Assembly: GCA_042093895.1 (NCBI GenBank) | Contig: JBELEI010000003.1 | Coordinates: forward strand, 1 to 64,000 | DNA from: Cognatiyoonia sp042093895 | GTDB lineage: Bacteria > Pseudomonadota > Alphaproteobacteria > Rhodobacterales > Rhodobacteraceae | DNA length: 64,000 bases | Direction: 5' to 3' | Shown: piece after piece, positions 49,681 to 58,069 of the stretch | Layout of the letters: each line of letters begins with the position of its first letter | Numbering within the stretch: position 1 is the first letter of the stretch | Position numbers and translations under genes: made by a program | The notes under the pieces: model-generated | What the model was told of the DNA's origin: nothing | The model's input: the letters and a program-made list of their open reading frames with translations, nothing else | Database searches by the model: none

Positions 49681-50883
49681 ATGGAACGTCCACAACATTA
49701 CCGTTTTCACCAGGGCGAAAAATCTTTGCCCTTTTCTGACGATGAATATGCAGCGCGCTTGGCCAAACTGCGCAATCGTATGGCTGACCAGGGTATTGAT
49801 GCCTGTGTTCTGACGTCGATGCATAACGTCTCGTATTATTCTGGGTTTCTCTACTGCGCATTTGGCCGCCCATACGCACAGGTCGTTACTGCAACTGAAA
49901 CAGTAACATTCAGTGCTGGCATTGATGCCGCACAACCTTGGAGACGCTGTTATGGCGACAACATTACCTATACCGATTGGCAACGAAACAATTACTGGCG
50001 TGCGATCCTGTCAGTGACTGGTGCGGGAAAAGTGATCGGATTCGAAGCGGATCACTTGTCGATCGTGCAGATGGCACTGCTCGATGAATTCCTGGCACCA
50101 CAGCGCAAGGTCGATATTGCGCCCACTACAATGCTGCAAAGGATGCATAAATCTGTGGCCGAGATCGAATTGATCAGAGCAGGCGCGGCGACTGCGGACG
50201 TTGGTGGTTTCGCCATTCGTGAGGCGATTAAGGTCGGAACGCGTGAAATCGATGTTGCGATGGCTGGTCGGGACGCGATGGAACTGGAAATCGCGAAACG
50301 ATACCCAGACGCCGAATACCGCGATACATGGGTATGGTTTCAGTCTGGCATCAACACCGATGGAGCGCATAACCCGGTGACTGCGCGGGAACTTGAGCGG
50401 GGGGACATTCTAAGCCTCAACACGTTCCCGATGATCAGCGGCTATTACACTGCGCTTGAGAGAACTTTGTTTGTCCAAGAGGTCGATGCTGCAAGTCTAA
50501 AGATCTGGGAGGCAAACGTTGCAGCCCATGAATTTGGGATGAGCCTTTTAAAGCCCGGAGCGTCCTGTGCTGAGGTGACGCATAAGATTAATGACTTCTT
50601 TGCGGAACGTGACCTGCTGCAGTATCGCAGCTTTGGTTATGGCCATTCTTTCGGAGTATTGTCGCACTACTATGGGCGCGAAGCGGGGTTAGAGCTGCGT
50701 GAAGACATCGATACTGTCATGGAGCCGGGCATGGTGATTTCGATGGAGCCGATGTTGACTATTCCAGAGGGGCAACCCGGCGCAGGTGGTTACCGTGAGC
50801 ATAACATTTTGGTCATCACGGAAGACGGGAATGACAATATTACCGGATATCCTTACGGCCCAGAAACCAACGTTGTCGGCTAG
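49681..50883 (+). CDS. Creatinase (creatine amidinohydrolase), M24 fold
   Basis: 400 aa, the length of characterised creatinases (about 403). Diagnostic matches include Asn-Val-Ser-Tyr-Tyr-Ser-Gly-Phe-Leu-Tyr-Cys, Phe-Gly-Arg-Pro-Tyr-Ala, Gln-Pro-Trp-Arg-Arg, Tyr-Thr-Asp-Trp-Gln-Arg, Trp-Phe-Gln-Ser-Gly-Ile-Asn-Thr-Asp-Gly-Ala-His-Asn-Pro-Val (His230, matching catalytic His232 of the Pseudomonas enzyme) and Gly-Tyr-Gly-His-Ser-Phe-Gly. It hydrolyses creatine to sarcosine and urea without metal, despite the aminopeptidase-like fold. Sarcosine could feed the DMGDH-like flavoprotein at 61950. No creatininase (creatinine-opening) gene is visible. Confidence 0.88.
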   Translation: MERPQHYRFHQGEKSLPFSDDEYAARLAKLRNRMADQGIDACVLTSMHNVSYYSGFLYCAFGRPYAQVVTATETVTFSAGIDAAQPWRRCYGDNITYTDWQRNNYWRAILSVTGAGKVIGFEADHLSIVQMALLDEFLAPQRKVDIAPTTMLQRMHKSVAEIELIRAGAATADVGGFAIREAIKVGTREIDVAMAGRDAMELEIAKRYPDAEYRDTWVWFQSGINTDGAHNPVTARELERGDILSLNTFPMISGYYTALERTLFVQEVDAASLKIWEANVAAHEFGMSLLKPGASCAEVTHKINDFFAERDLLQYRSFGYGHSFGVLSHYYGREAGLELREDIDTVMEPGMVISMEPMLTIPEGQPGAGGYREHNILVITEDGNDNITGYPYGPETNVVG

Positions 50884-50892
50884 ATAAGATCG

Positions 50893-50920
50893 GGCGTGTT
50901 CAGTGATATCTGAATGCGTC
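50893..50920. terminator. Weak hairpin between convergent creatinase and urate hydroxylase genes
   Basis: GGCGTGTTCAG (50893-50903) can pair, with G-U wobbles, with CTGAATGCGTC (50910-50920) over a 6-base loop and is followed by CAAATTATC. It lies between two convergent genes 41 bases apart. A weak terminator is possible. Confidence 0.35.
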
Positions 50921-50924
50921 CAAA

Positions 50925-52160
50925 TTATCTGCTGGCGCGAACATCTTTGACCCAAGTTATGATATCGTGACGGCTGGCTTGGGTCATTTGAATAGCGTTC
51001 GGTGGTGGCATCGCATGGCTAAGGCCTGCCTGTAGATAGATTGCATTTGCATGGCGCGCGACATCGGCTTGGGTTTCAAGAAAAACACCTTTGGGTGCCC
51101 ATTGCATGTTGCCCCAGATGGGCTCGCGCGCGTGGCACATAGAACAGTTGCCGATCACCGAATTGTAGGCTGCCTCAAAGCTAGCGACTTGTGTATATTG
51201 TTCCTCGTGCGGTGTTAGCGCGCGCGCCTCTGCATCTTCCCATGTGTCGTGTCCGGGATTGGTCGAAAGCCAAGCAATAATGATCATCAAGATAACGGTG
51301 ACAGCCCATGTCCAATGTGGGCCGGTTCCTGTCTTATGCATGGTGTTGAAAAAGTGCCGGATCGTGACACCTGTCAGGAATATCAGTGACGCGATGATCC
51401 AAGCGTACTCGGTTCCAAACGCCAAAGGGTAGTGGTTCGACAGCATCAAAAAGACGACGGGCAGTGTCAGGTAATTGTTGTGTGTAGAGCGGACCTTGGC
51501 GATTTTACCGTATTTCGCATCAGGCGTCCGACCTTCCTTTAGATCCTGCACAACGATCCGTTGGTTAGGCATGATTTGGAAAAAGACATTCGCAGTCATG
51601 ATAGTCGCGGTGAATGCTCCAAGATGCAGCAAGGCAGCGCGACCTGTGAAGATCTGATTGTAACCCCATGACATAACTACCAAAATCACGAACAAAAGTA
51701 GCATCAAGACAGTCGGTGTTTCGGAAAGTTTCGATTTGCACATCGCATCATAAAGCAGCCAGCCAATCGCAAGAGAACCGGCGGAGATGAGGATGCCTTG
51801 CCAAAGCGCTAGGTCAGCTTTCGTAGGGTCTAAAAGGTATAGTTCGCCGCCAACCCAATAGATGATCATCAAAAGTGCGGCGCCTGAAAGCCAAGTCGAA
51901 TAGCTTTGCCATTTATGCCAAGTCAGGTGCTCAGGCACACGGGACGGCGCCACCATATATTTGACTGTGTGATAGAACCCACCACCGTGAACTTCCCACT
52001 CTTCGCCGAATGCGCCGTCGGGAAGCGCCTCGTTGGGTTTTAACATCAGATCAAGCGCGATAAAATAGAACGAGGCTCCGATCCACGCCATCGCAGTTAT
52101 GACATGTAGCCATCGCACCGAAAATGCGATCCAGTCCCATAAAATTGCGATGTCATACAT
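50925..52160 (-). CDS. puuD: Membrane urate hydroxylase PuuD with C-terminal cytochrome c domain
   Basis: 411 aa. Eight or so hydrophobic segments cover residues 9-300 (Trp-Leu-His-Val-Ile-Thr-Ala-Met-Ala-Trp-Ile-Gly near 17-28 is typical; also Thr-His-Asn-Asn-Tyr near 226-230). A C-terminal domain carries a c-type heme site Cys-Ser-Met-Cys-His (339-343) and a later Met in Ser-His-Ala-Met-Pro-Pro. PuuD oxidises urate to 5-hydroxyisourate in the membrane, passing electrons to the cytochrome rather than to oxygen directly. It is the entry step for the urate genes that follow. It is convergent with creatinase and divergent from the LysR regulator. Confidence 0.9.
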   Translation of the reverse strand: MYDIAILWDWIAFSVRWLHVITAMAWIGASFYFIALDLMLKPNEALPDGAFGEEWEVHGGGFYHTVKYMVAPSRVPEHLTWHKWQSYSTWLSGAALLMIIYWVGGELYLLDPTKADLALWQGILISAGSLAIGWLLYDAMCKSKLSETPTVLMLLLFVILVVMSWGYNQIFTGRAALLHLGAFTATIMTANVFFQIMPNQRIVVQDLKEGRTPDAKYGKIAKVRSTHNNYLTLPVVFLMLSNHYPLAFGTEYAWIIASLIFLTGVTIRHFFNTMHKTGTGPHWTWAVTVILMIIIAWLSTNPGHDTWEDAEARALTPHEEQYTQVASFEAAYNSVIGNCSMCHAREPIWGNMQWAPKGVFLETQADVARHANAIYLQAGLSHAMPPPNAIQMTQASRHDIITWVKDVRASR

Positions 52161-52259
52161 GAAGGATCTCCCACGGATTCACTACGTTGCACACTATGCG
52201 TGACTGCTTTGTTCTGCTATCGCTGCATAACACCAAGCAGCATCAAAAAAATCAGAATA

Positions 52260-53192
52260 ATGTCCTATTTCGATAATATCCGAACCTTCGTCCGCGTCTA
52301 TGAATTAGGCAGCATGTCTGCTGCTGGGCGAGACTTGCGGATATCTCCGGCTCTGACATCGTCGCGGATCTCGCAATTAGAGGATAAATTGGGCGTTCGC
52401 TTGTTTCGCAGAACCACGCGCAGCCTGACGCCAACCGAGCAGGGCAAGGCATTCTATGGCGGCGCATGTGAGGTCTTGGAGAGCGTTGAGTCAGCAGAAG
52501 CGCAAGTTGTGAACATTACTGATAATCCAAAAGGATCATTGTATGTTGCGGCCCCTTTGGGCGTTGGGCGACGTTTGATTGCCCCTCAGATACCGGAGTT
52601 TTTGGCGAAATACCCGGAAGTGAACATTCGATTGCGCCTAACGGATCGGAAAGTTGATCTTACCACTGAAGGTTTGGATCTTTCGTTTTTCCTTGGCCAG
52701 CCTGAGGACAGCACTCTGCGCATTCGCAAGATCGCGGATGTGAACCGCATCCTATGTGCGTCCCCAAAGTATATCGAAGAAAATGGGATGCCAATTGATG
52801 GCTCGGATCTAATAAGCGGTGCACATGAGTGTTTGAATTTGAGGTTCCCGGGTTCGACAGAGTTCCAATGGCCACTACGTTCGGAGAAGGGTGTTAAGAA
52901 ATATTCCGTCAAAGGCCGGTATGAGTCTGACGATGGCGACGTCCTCACCGATTGGGCTTTAGCAGGACACGGAATCGCGATGAAACCCGTTTTCGAAGTT
53001 GCCGAACATTTGTCCAACGGGCGATTGATCGCCGTAGTCACAGAAACACCGCCAGAACCAATTCAGATGGCATGTCTGTTTACGCATCGACGTGGTCAAG
53101 ATCCGAAAGCGCGCTTGTTTATGGATTTTGTTATCGAACGGATCACAGGCGAAATCCGCAATGCATCGATTCAGGCTCAACTGCCGCGATAG
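52260..53192 (+). CDS. LysR-family transcriptional regulator
   Basis: 310 aa; ATG 52260 preferred over an in-frame GTG at 52200. The N-terminal HTH reads Phe-Val-Arg-Val-Tyr-Glu-Leu-Gly-Ser-Met-Ser-Ala-Ala-Gly-Arg-Asp-Leu and Ser-Ser-Arg-Ile-Ser-Gln-Leu-Glu-Asp-Lys-Leu-Gly-Val-Arg-Leu-Phe-Arg-Arg-Thr-Thr-Arg. The C-terminal effector-binding domain is of standard length. It lies between puuD (divergent) and the hydroxyisourate hydrolase (convergent, 16-base overlap), so it probably governs urate catabolism. The inducer may be urate or a downstream product (inference). Confidence 0.88.
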   Translation: MSYFDNIRTFVRVYELGSMSAAGRDLRISPALTSSRISQLEDKLGVRLFRRTTRSLTPTEQGKAFYGGACEVLESVESAEAQVVNITDNPKGSLYVAAPLGVGRRLIAPQIPEFLAKYPEVNIRLRLTDRKVDLTTEGLDLSFFLGQPEDSTLRIRKIADVNRILCASPKYIEENGMPIDGSDLISGAHECLNLRFPGSTEFQWPLRSEKGVKKYSVKGRYESDDGDVLTDWALAGHGIAMKPVFEVAEHLSNGRLIAVVTETPPEPIQMACLFTHRRGQDPKARLFMDFVIERITGEIRNASIQAQLPR

Positions 53193-53530
53193 GTCGAGTA
53201 CCCAAACGGCGACAGCAAAAGCGGGACGTGATAATGCGACGCCTCTGACATGCCAAAGCGAAGCGGAATAACATCCAAAAAACGTGGATCCTCGGGTGGC
53301 GTGCCCGTCGCGTCCAGATAGTCACCGGCATGAAAAACCAGTTCGTAGGTCCCAACTTCGAATTTGTCCGCGGGCAGGATTTGTTCGTCAGTTCGCCCGT
53401 CATCGTTGGTAACGAGTGTTTTGAGTGCAGTCCGCGTGTCACCTTCAATGCGGAACAATTCGATCTTTAAACCCTGAGCGGGACAGCCGCGTGCGGTATC
53501 CAAAACATGGGTCGTCAGAAATCCGGTCAT
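53177..53530 (-). CDS. uraH: 5-hydroxyisourate hydrolase
   Basis: 117 aa, ATG 53530 preceded by AGGAGAG; a longer frame to 53548 is not needed. Transthyretin-like HIUase pattern: Leu-Thr-Thr-His-Val-Leu-Asp-Thr-Ala-Arg-Gly (His near residue 8), Ile-Glu-Leu-Phe-Arg-Ile, Thr-Asn-Asp-Asp-Gly-Arg-Thr-Asp (Arg near 45), His-Tyr-His-Val-Pro-Leu-Leu-Leu-Ser-Pro-Phe-Gly-Tyr-Ser-Thr and the C-terminal signature Tyr-Arg-Gly-Ser. It converts 5-hydroxyisourate to OHCU, the step after PuuD. It diverges from puuE-uraD and its 3' end overlaps the LysR gene. Confidence 0.93.
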   Translation of the reverse strand: MTGFLTTHVLDTARGCPAQGLKIELFRIEGDTRTALKTLVTNDDGRTDEQILPADKFEVGTYELVFHAGDYLDATGTPPEDPRFLDVIPLRFGMSEASHYHVPLLLSPFGYSTYRGS

Positions 53531-53680
53531 CGGCGCTCTCCTGTGCATTTATTTGATCTTATAGTCTGATTATTGAACTGTTCGCAAAAACAAGGTCGCC
53601 GATGGGTCTTTCGCATTTTTTTTGAAAGCATGCTGCTACTTTTTGCGGTATAGTTACCAATAAGAAAAAAAGGAAAAGCA

Positions 53681-55093
53681 GTGCACCGTTATCCCCGTGA
53701 TATGTCTGGGTATGGTTCGGAACCACCAAAGGCGAATTGGCCAAATGGGGCCAAAATCGCAGTCCAAATCGTGCTAAACTACGAAGAAGGCGGGGAAAAT
53801 AACATTTTGCATGGGGATGCTGCTTCTGAAGCATTCTTATCTGAGATTACCGGTGCCCAGCCTTGGCCCGACCAGCGCCACTGGAATATGGAATCACTTT
53901 ACGAATATGGGAGCCGCGCCGGTTTTTGGCGTGTGCATCGAATGCTGAGTGATATGCCTGTCACTGTTTACGGCGTTGCAACGGCGCTGGCGCGCGCGCC
54001 AGAGCAGGTTGCGGCGATGAAATCAGCAGACTGGGAAATTGCGTCGCACGGGCTAAAATGGGTCGAGCACAAGGATATGCCCGAAGATCAGGAACGTGCC
54101 CAGATCGCGGAAGCAATCGCGCTGCATACGGAAGTGACGGGTGATGCTCCGCGAGGGTGGTATACGGGACGCTGCTCCAATAATACCGTTCGCCTAGTCG
54201 CCGAGACGGGGCAGTTTGCATATGTTGCTGACAGTTATGCCGATGATTTGCCGTATTGGTTGACTTTTCGCGATCACGATCAATTGATCGTTCCCTACAC
54301 AATGGATTGCAACGATATGCGGTTCGGGATCCAGGCAGGTTATACAACGGGCGACCAATTCGAACGCTACCTCAAGGACAGTTTTGATTACCTTTATGAA
54401 GAGGGGCAAGAAGGGCGTGCCGCAATCCTCTCCATTGGTCTACATTGCCGCATCGTTGGCCGTCCGGGCCGTGCCGCGGCGCTTCGTCGTGCGATTGAAT
54501 ACATGCAAGGGCATTCAGACGTCTGGTTTGCCACGCGCCTTGAGATTGCTGAACATTGGGCGCGCGAGAATCCACAAAACAAAACCCTACGCCCCTCAGC
54601 AATGCCGAAAGCAACGTTTGTCTCGGAGTTCGGTGGGATCTTTGAGCATTCTTCTTGGATCGCTGAAGGGGCCTTTGATCTTGAATTGGGGCCGGCACAT
54701 GATTGTGCCTCAGGTGTTCACAATGCGCTCGCACGTATCTTTAGAATGGCATCTGATGAACAACGCCTCGGGGTCTTAAACGCACACCCAGATTTGGCTG
54801 GGAAACTCGCCTCTGCAGGTAAGCTGACGGCTGAAAGCACGGCTGAACAGGCAGGTGCGGGTCTAGATCTATTGACTGACAAAGAGCGCGAAACTTTCCA
54901 ATCGCTTAATGCACAATATGTTGAGCGCCATGGATTTCCGTTCATTATCGCGGTCAAAGACAATGACAAAGGCTCAATCCTTGAAGCGTTCAATCGACGG
55001 ATCAACAATGAACGTGACACCGAATTTGCCGAAGCATGTCGACAAGTTGAACGGATCGCTGAGTTGCGGCTAATCGAGAAGTTCGGGTCATGA
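53681..55093 (+). CDS. Fused allantoinase (PuuE-type) and OHCU decarboxylase (UraD)
   Basis: 470 aa. GTG start at 53681 with AAGGA upstream gives the usual beginning Met-His-Arg-Tyr-Pro-Arg-Asp-Met-Ser-Gly-Tyr-Gly. Residues 1 to about 300 are a polysaccharide-deacetylase-fold allantoinase (Gln-Ile-Val-Leu-Asn-Tyr-Glu-Glu-Gly, Glu-Ile-Ala-Ser-His-Gly, Gly-Trp-Tyr-Thr-Gly-Arg). Residues about 310-470 are UraD: Leu-Asn-Ala-His-Pro-Asp-Leu-Ala-Gly-Lys, Ser-Thr-Ala-Glu-Gln, and Phe-Pro-Phe-Ile-Ile-Ala-Val. UraD makes (S)-allantoin from OHCU; PuuE hydrolyses allantoin to allantoate. The fusion reverses their order in the pathway. It is coupled to the next gene (ATGA). Confidence 0.92.
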   Translation: MHRYPRDMSGYGSEPPKANWPNGAKIAVQIVLNYEEGGENNILHGDAASEAFLSEITGAQPWPDQRHWNMESLYEYGSRAGFWRVHRMLSDMPVTVYGVATALARAPEQVAAMKSADWEIASHGLKWVEHKDMPEDQERAQIAEAIALHTEVTGDAPRGWYTGRCSNNTVRLVAETGQFAYVADSYADDLPYWLTFRDHDQLIVPYTMDCNDMRFGIQAGYTTGDQFERYLKDSFDYLYEEGQEGRAAILSIGLHCRIVGRPGRAAALRRAIEYMQGHSDVWFATRLEIAEHWARENPQNKTLRPSAMPKATFVSEFGGIFEHSSWIAEGAFDLELGPAHDCASGVHNALARIFRMASDEQRLGVLNAHPDLAGKLASAGKLTAESTAEQAGAGLDLLTDKERETFQSLNAQYVERHGFPFIIAVKDNDKGSILEAFNRRINNERDTEFAEACRQVERIAELRLIEKFGS

Positions 55094-55578
55094 GTATTTT
55101 TGTGGGGCCCCTGACAAAGGACGCTTTCGAGGCCTTTGGAGATGTGCTCGAGGTGTCTGGTGAACCGGACAAGATCATCAACCAAGGAATGTGTGGTCGA
55201 TTTCATGACTGCGCCGCGTTGGATTTTCAGGGAGGCAAGGCTGGCCTAAGCCTTTTTCAATCAAAAGCGCGCAGTTTTCCCATCAAACTCGACATGATGG
55301 AGCGCCATCCAGAGGGTTCCCAAGCATTCATTCCGATGAGCATGGATCCTTTTGTTGTCATTGTCGCGCCGGATGATGACGGAAAACCGGGAAAACCTTG
55401 CGCATTCATTACAAAGCCCGGACAGGGCGTAAATTATCATCGTGGAACATGGCATGGGGTTTTGACGCCCCTGCATGAACCGGGGCTATTTGCTGTTGTT
55501 GATCGCATTGGCGATGGCCCCAATCTTGAGGAACACTGGTTCGACACACCGATTTCGGTGGTTGATCAGTCCTCTTAA
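55090..55578 (+). CDS. allA: Ureidoglycolate lyase
   Basis: 162 aa, ATG 55090 overlapping the previous stop. AllA pattern: Ala-Phe-Glu-Ala-Phe-Gly-Asp-Val-Leu-Glu near the N-terminus, Asn-Gln-Gly-Met-Cys-Gly-Arg-Phe-His, Met-Met-Glu-Arg-His-Pro-Glu-Gly-Ser-Gln-Ala-Phe-Ile-Pro, and Asn-Tyr-His-Arg-Gly-Thr-Trp-His-Gly-Val-Leu (cupin-like metal/active residues). It splits ureidoglycolate into glyoxylate and urea. With the ureidoglycine aminohydrolase downstream the pathway from allantoate is nearly complete; allantoate amidohydrolase is not seen here. Confidence 0.9.
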   Translation: MSIFVGPLTKDAFEAFGDVLEVSGEPDKIINQGMCGRFHDCAALDFQGGKAGLSLFQSKARSFPIKLDMMERHPEGSQAFIPMSMDPFVVIVAPDDDGKPGKPCAFITKPGQGVNYHRGTWHGVLTPLHEPGLFAVVDRIGDGPNLEEHWFDTPISVVDQSS

Positions 55579-55632
55579 CTCCAAGCCAGCGGGACGACTG
55601 GCACACATAGAACTAAATAGGGACCAACGAAA

Positions 55633-56943
55633 ATGACAGACACTTCTTATAGCGATCCTAATGTGACGCCGCCCCTTGGGCAGGCGGTACCTTTGGGTCT
55701 TCAACACGTGTTGGCGATGTTCGCGTCAAACGTCACACCATCCATCATCGTAGCCGGGGCCGCGGGTCTTGCATTTGGTGGACCTGAGCAGATTTACCTG
55801 ATCCAGATGGCAATGCTGTTTGCCGGTATCGCAACGCTTTTCCAAACCGTTGGTATCGGACCGATCGGCGCACGTTTGCCAATCATGCAGGGCACTAGCT
55901 TTGCCTTTGTTGGCGTATTGGCCGGCATCGCGGCGACTATGGGTCTTGGCGTTGCACTGACGGCTTGTATCATCGGCGGTGTGATCCACTTCCTGCTGGG
56001 TGCAGTGATCGACAAGTTGCGGTTCCTTTTCCCGCCATTGGTCATTGGCCTAGTGATCCTAGCAATTGGTCTTTACCTAATCCCAGTTGCTATCAAGTAC
56101 GCTGCCGGTGGCGCCGCTGATTTCCAAATGGCTGCTGAAAGCTTTGGTTCATTGAAGCACTGGTCAGTCGCACTAACGGTGATCATCGTATCCCTCCTGT
56201 TGAAATTCTTCACCAAGGGGCCAATCTCAAACGCTGCAATTCTAGTGGGCTTGTTGGCGGGTTATGCGCTTGCATACATTCTTGGCATGGTTAACTTTGG
56301 CTCGGTCGCAAAAGCATCTTGGATCACATCAATCCAGCCACTGCCATACGGTTTCGAATTCAACCTCGGTGCAGTGATTGCTGTCACTTTGGTCTCAATC
56401 GTATCCGCGATTGAAACTGTTGGTGACGCATCTGCGACAGCCAAAGCTGGTGCACAGCGTGAAGCAACAGACCAAGAGATCGCAGGCGCAACATATGCGG
56501 ACGGTCTAGGCACTGCGGTTGCTGGCGTCTTTGGTGGTCTTCCAAACACCTCGTTCAGCCAGAACGTTGGTATTGTCGGTATGACCGGTATCATGTCACG
56601 CCACGTTGTGACAATTGCGGGTTTGATCATGATCGTATGTGGCCTGATCCCAAAGATCGGCGCAGTTATAGCGTCTATGCCTTTGCCAGTTCTTGGGGGC
56701 GGTGTGATCGTTATGTTCGGCATGGTCGCATCAGCGGGCTTGAACATGCTGACAGACGTGAAAATGACACGTCGCAACATGATCATTATTGCTGTGTCAC
56801 TTGCATTCGGTTTGGGTCTGAACCTTGTACCAACGGCTGTTCAGTACCTACCAGGCGTGATCAAAGTGTTGGCTACGTCAGCTGTCGCACCAACGGCCTT
56901 GATGGCGATTGTCTTGAACTTGATCCTACCTGAAGAAGAGTAA
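55633..56943 (+). CDS. NCS2 purine (uracil-xanthine/urate) permease
   Basis: 436 aa, about 12-14 membrane segments. Family cues: Leu-Gly-Leu-Gln-His-Val-Leu-Ala-Met-Phe (residues about 22-31), Gln-Gly-Thr-Ser-Phe-Ala, Gly-Ala-Val-Ile-like segments, Ala-Glu-like Glu-Thr-Val-Gly-Asp in TM8 (Ile-Glu-Thr-Val-Gly-Asp-Ala-Ser), and Gly-Gly-Leu-Pro-Asn-Thr-Ser-Phe-Ser-Gln-Asn-Val-Gly. These match the NAT/NCS2 signatures; the Gln-Asn-Val-Gly motif suits xanthine/urate substrates. It probably imports urate or xanthine for the surrounding enzymes. A strong terminator follows. Confidence 0.88.
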   Translation: MTDTSYSDPNVTPPLGQAVPLGLQHVLAMFASNVTPSIIVAGAAGLAFGGPEQIYLIQMAMLFAGIATLFQTVGIGPIGARLPIMQGTSFAFVGVLAGIAATMGLGVALTACIIGGVIHFLLGAVIDKLRFLFPPLVIGLVILAIGLYLIPVAIKYAAGGAADFQMAAESFGSLKHWSVALTVIIVSLLLKFFTKGPISNAAILVGLLAGYALAYILGMVNFGSVAKASWITSIQPLPYGFEFNLGAVIAVTLVSIVSAIETVGDASATAKAGAQREATDQEIAGATYADGLGTAVAGVFGGLPNTSFSQNVGIVGMTGIMSRHVVTIAGLIMIVCGLIPKIGAVIASMPLPVLGGGVIVMFGMVASAGLNMLTDVKMTRRNMIIIAVSLAFGLGLNLVPTAVQYLPGVIKVLATSAVAPTALMAIVLNLILPEEE

Positions 56944-56964
56944 GATCGAAGCTACACAAGAGAG

Positions 56965-56995
56965 AAGGGCGCCCAAAACCGGGCGCCCTTTTTTT
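56965..56995 (+). terminator. Rho-independent terminator after the purine permease
   Basis: AAGGGCGCCC (56965-56974) and GGGCGCCCTT (56981-56990) form a 10-bp stem over a 6-base loop, followed by a T-run to 56995. It ends the rightward urate operon and may also act for the convergent aminohydrolase gene ending at 57015. Confidence 0.9.
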
Positions 56996-57014
56996 GTTTC
57001 AAAGATTTGGTTGC

Positions 57015-57836
57015 TTAGATCTTTAGCGGCATATGCCGGTTCACATCTTTGTATAAAAGATAACGGAACTTGCCGGGACCGCCTGCGTAACAGGCTTGTG
57101 GGCAAAACGCGCGAAGCCACATGAAATCACCCGCTTCAACCTCGACCCAATCGTTATTCAGCTTGTAAACAGCCTTGCCCTCTAAGACGTACAGCCCGTG
57201 TTCCATCACATGCGTCTCAAGGAAAGGGATGACTGCGCCGGGTTCAAACGTAACGATGGTGACGTGCATGTCGTGGCGCATGTCGGTCTGGTCAACAAAC
57301 CGCGTTGTGCCCCATTTGCCATCTGTTCCAGGCATAAGTGTCGGGGGGATATCATTCTCATTGGCGATGATCAGCTCGGGTGCATCGATACCGGGAACAG
57401 CTTGATATGATTTTCGGATCCAATGAAACCGTGTGACTTCATTTGAAGTGTTTAATAGCGTCCAAGTGCTCGCGGGCGGAATGTAGGCATATCCGCCTTC
57501 TTCTAAGATATGCTCTTGACCTTCAACGGTCAGCGTAAATGATCCTTCAACCACAAATAGGACGCCTTGAGCGTTCTCATCGGCCTCTGGTGCATTTGAC
57601 CCACCACCTGGTTGTACTTCCATGATGTATTGGGAAAAGGTCTCAGCAAACCCGGTCATCGGGCGCGCGATAACCCAAAGGCGTGTCTTGTCCCAAAACG
57701 GCAAATAGCTCGTGACGATATCTTGCATCGTCCCCTTTGGGATCACAGCATAGGCGTCCGTAAATATGGCCCGGTCCGTCAGGAGCTGCTCTTGTGGTGG
57801 ATGTCCACCTGTTGGGGCATAGTACTTCTTAGACAT
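57015..57836 (-). CDS. allE: (S)-ureidoglycine aminohydrolase
   Basis: 273 aa; ATG 57836 with AGGA upstream was chosen over a longer frame to 57872. Bicupin layout: first cupin with Gly-Gly-Gly-Ser-Asn-Ala-Pro-Glu-Ala-Asp and Val-Glu-Gly-Ser-Phe-Thr-Leu near residues 78-105, second cupin with Pro-Phe-Leu-Glu-Thr-His-Val-Met-Glu-His-Gly-Leu-Tyr-Val-Leu-Glu-Gly (metal-binding Glu/His/His) and Phe-Cys-Pro-Gln. It releases ammonia from ureidoglycine to give ureidoglycolate, which AllA then splits. It converges on the permease gene across the terminator at 56965, and diverges from the LysR regulator at 58070. Confidence 0.9.
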   Translation of the reverse strand: MSKKYYAPTGGHPPQEQLLTDRAIFTDAYAVIPKGTMQDIVTSYLPFWDKTRLWVIARPMTGFAETFSQYIMEVQPGGGSNAPEADENAQGVLFVVEGSFTLTVEGQEHILEEGGYAYIPPASTWTLLNTSNEVTRFHWIRKSYQAVPGIDAPELIIANENDIPPTLMPGTDGKWGTTRFVDQTDMRHDMHVTIVTFEPGAVIPFLETHVMEHGLYVLEGKAVYKLNNDWVEVEAGDFMWLRAFCPQACYAGGPGKFRYLLYKDVNRHMPLKI

Positions 57837-58069
57837 GTTATGTCCTATTTCCTTAAGGATATCCGTAGACAATGGGGTCTGCTAACGCGAACGACCAGAT
57901 CCTGCGTGTGGATAGCACCTTTTACTTTCGTTTGATAATCAAAGGCGTATTCGAGGGCTGATCATGTGCGGGAAGTCGTACAGTACTTACTCACGCGTAA
58001 TTTTGGTGGAAAGATCGCCGAAATAGGCGCAATGTAGCATTAGTTCAATTAACCCAGAAGCGCACTGAA

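Noticed and set aside
49435..49983. 182-codon minus-strand frame antisense to the start of creatinase, with a protein-like C-terminal portion in the intergenic region.
   Set aside because: It has no recognisable domain, its first half is plain antisense of creatinase, and it has no ribosome site I trust. A gene remnant in 49435-49680 cannot be excluded.
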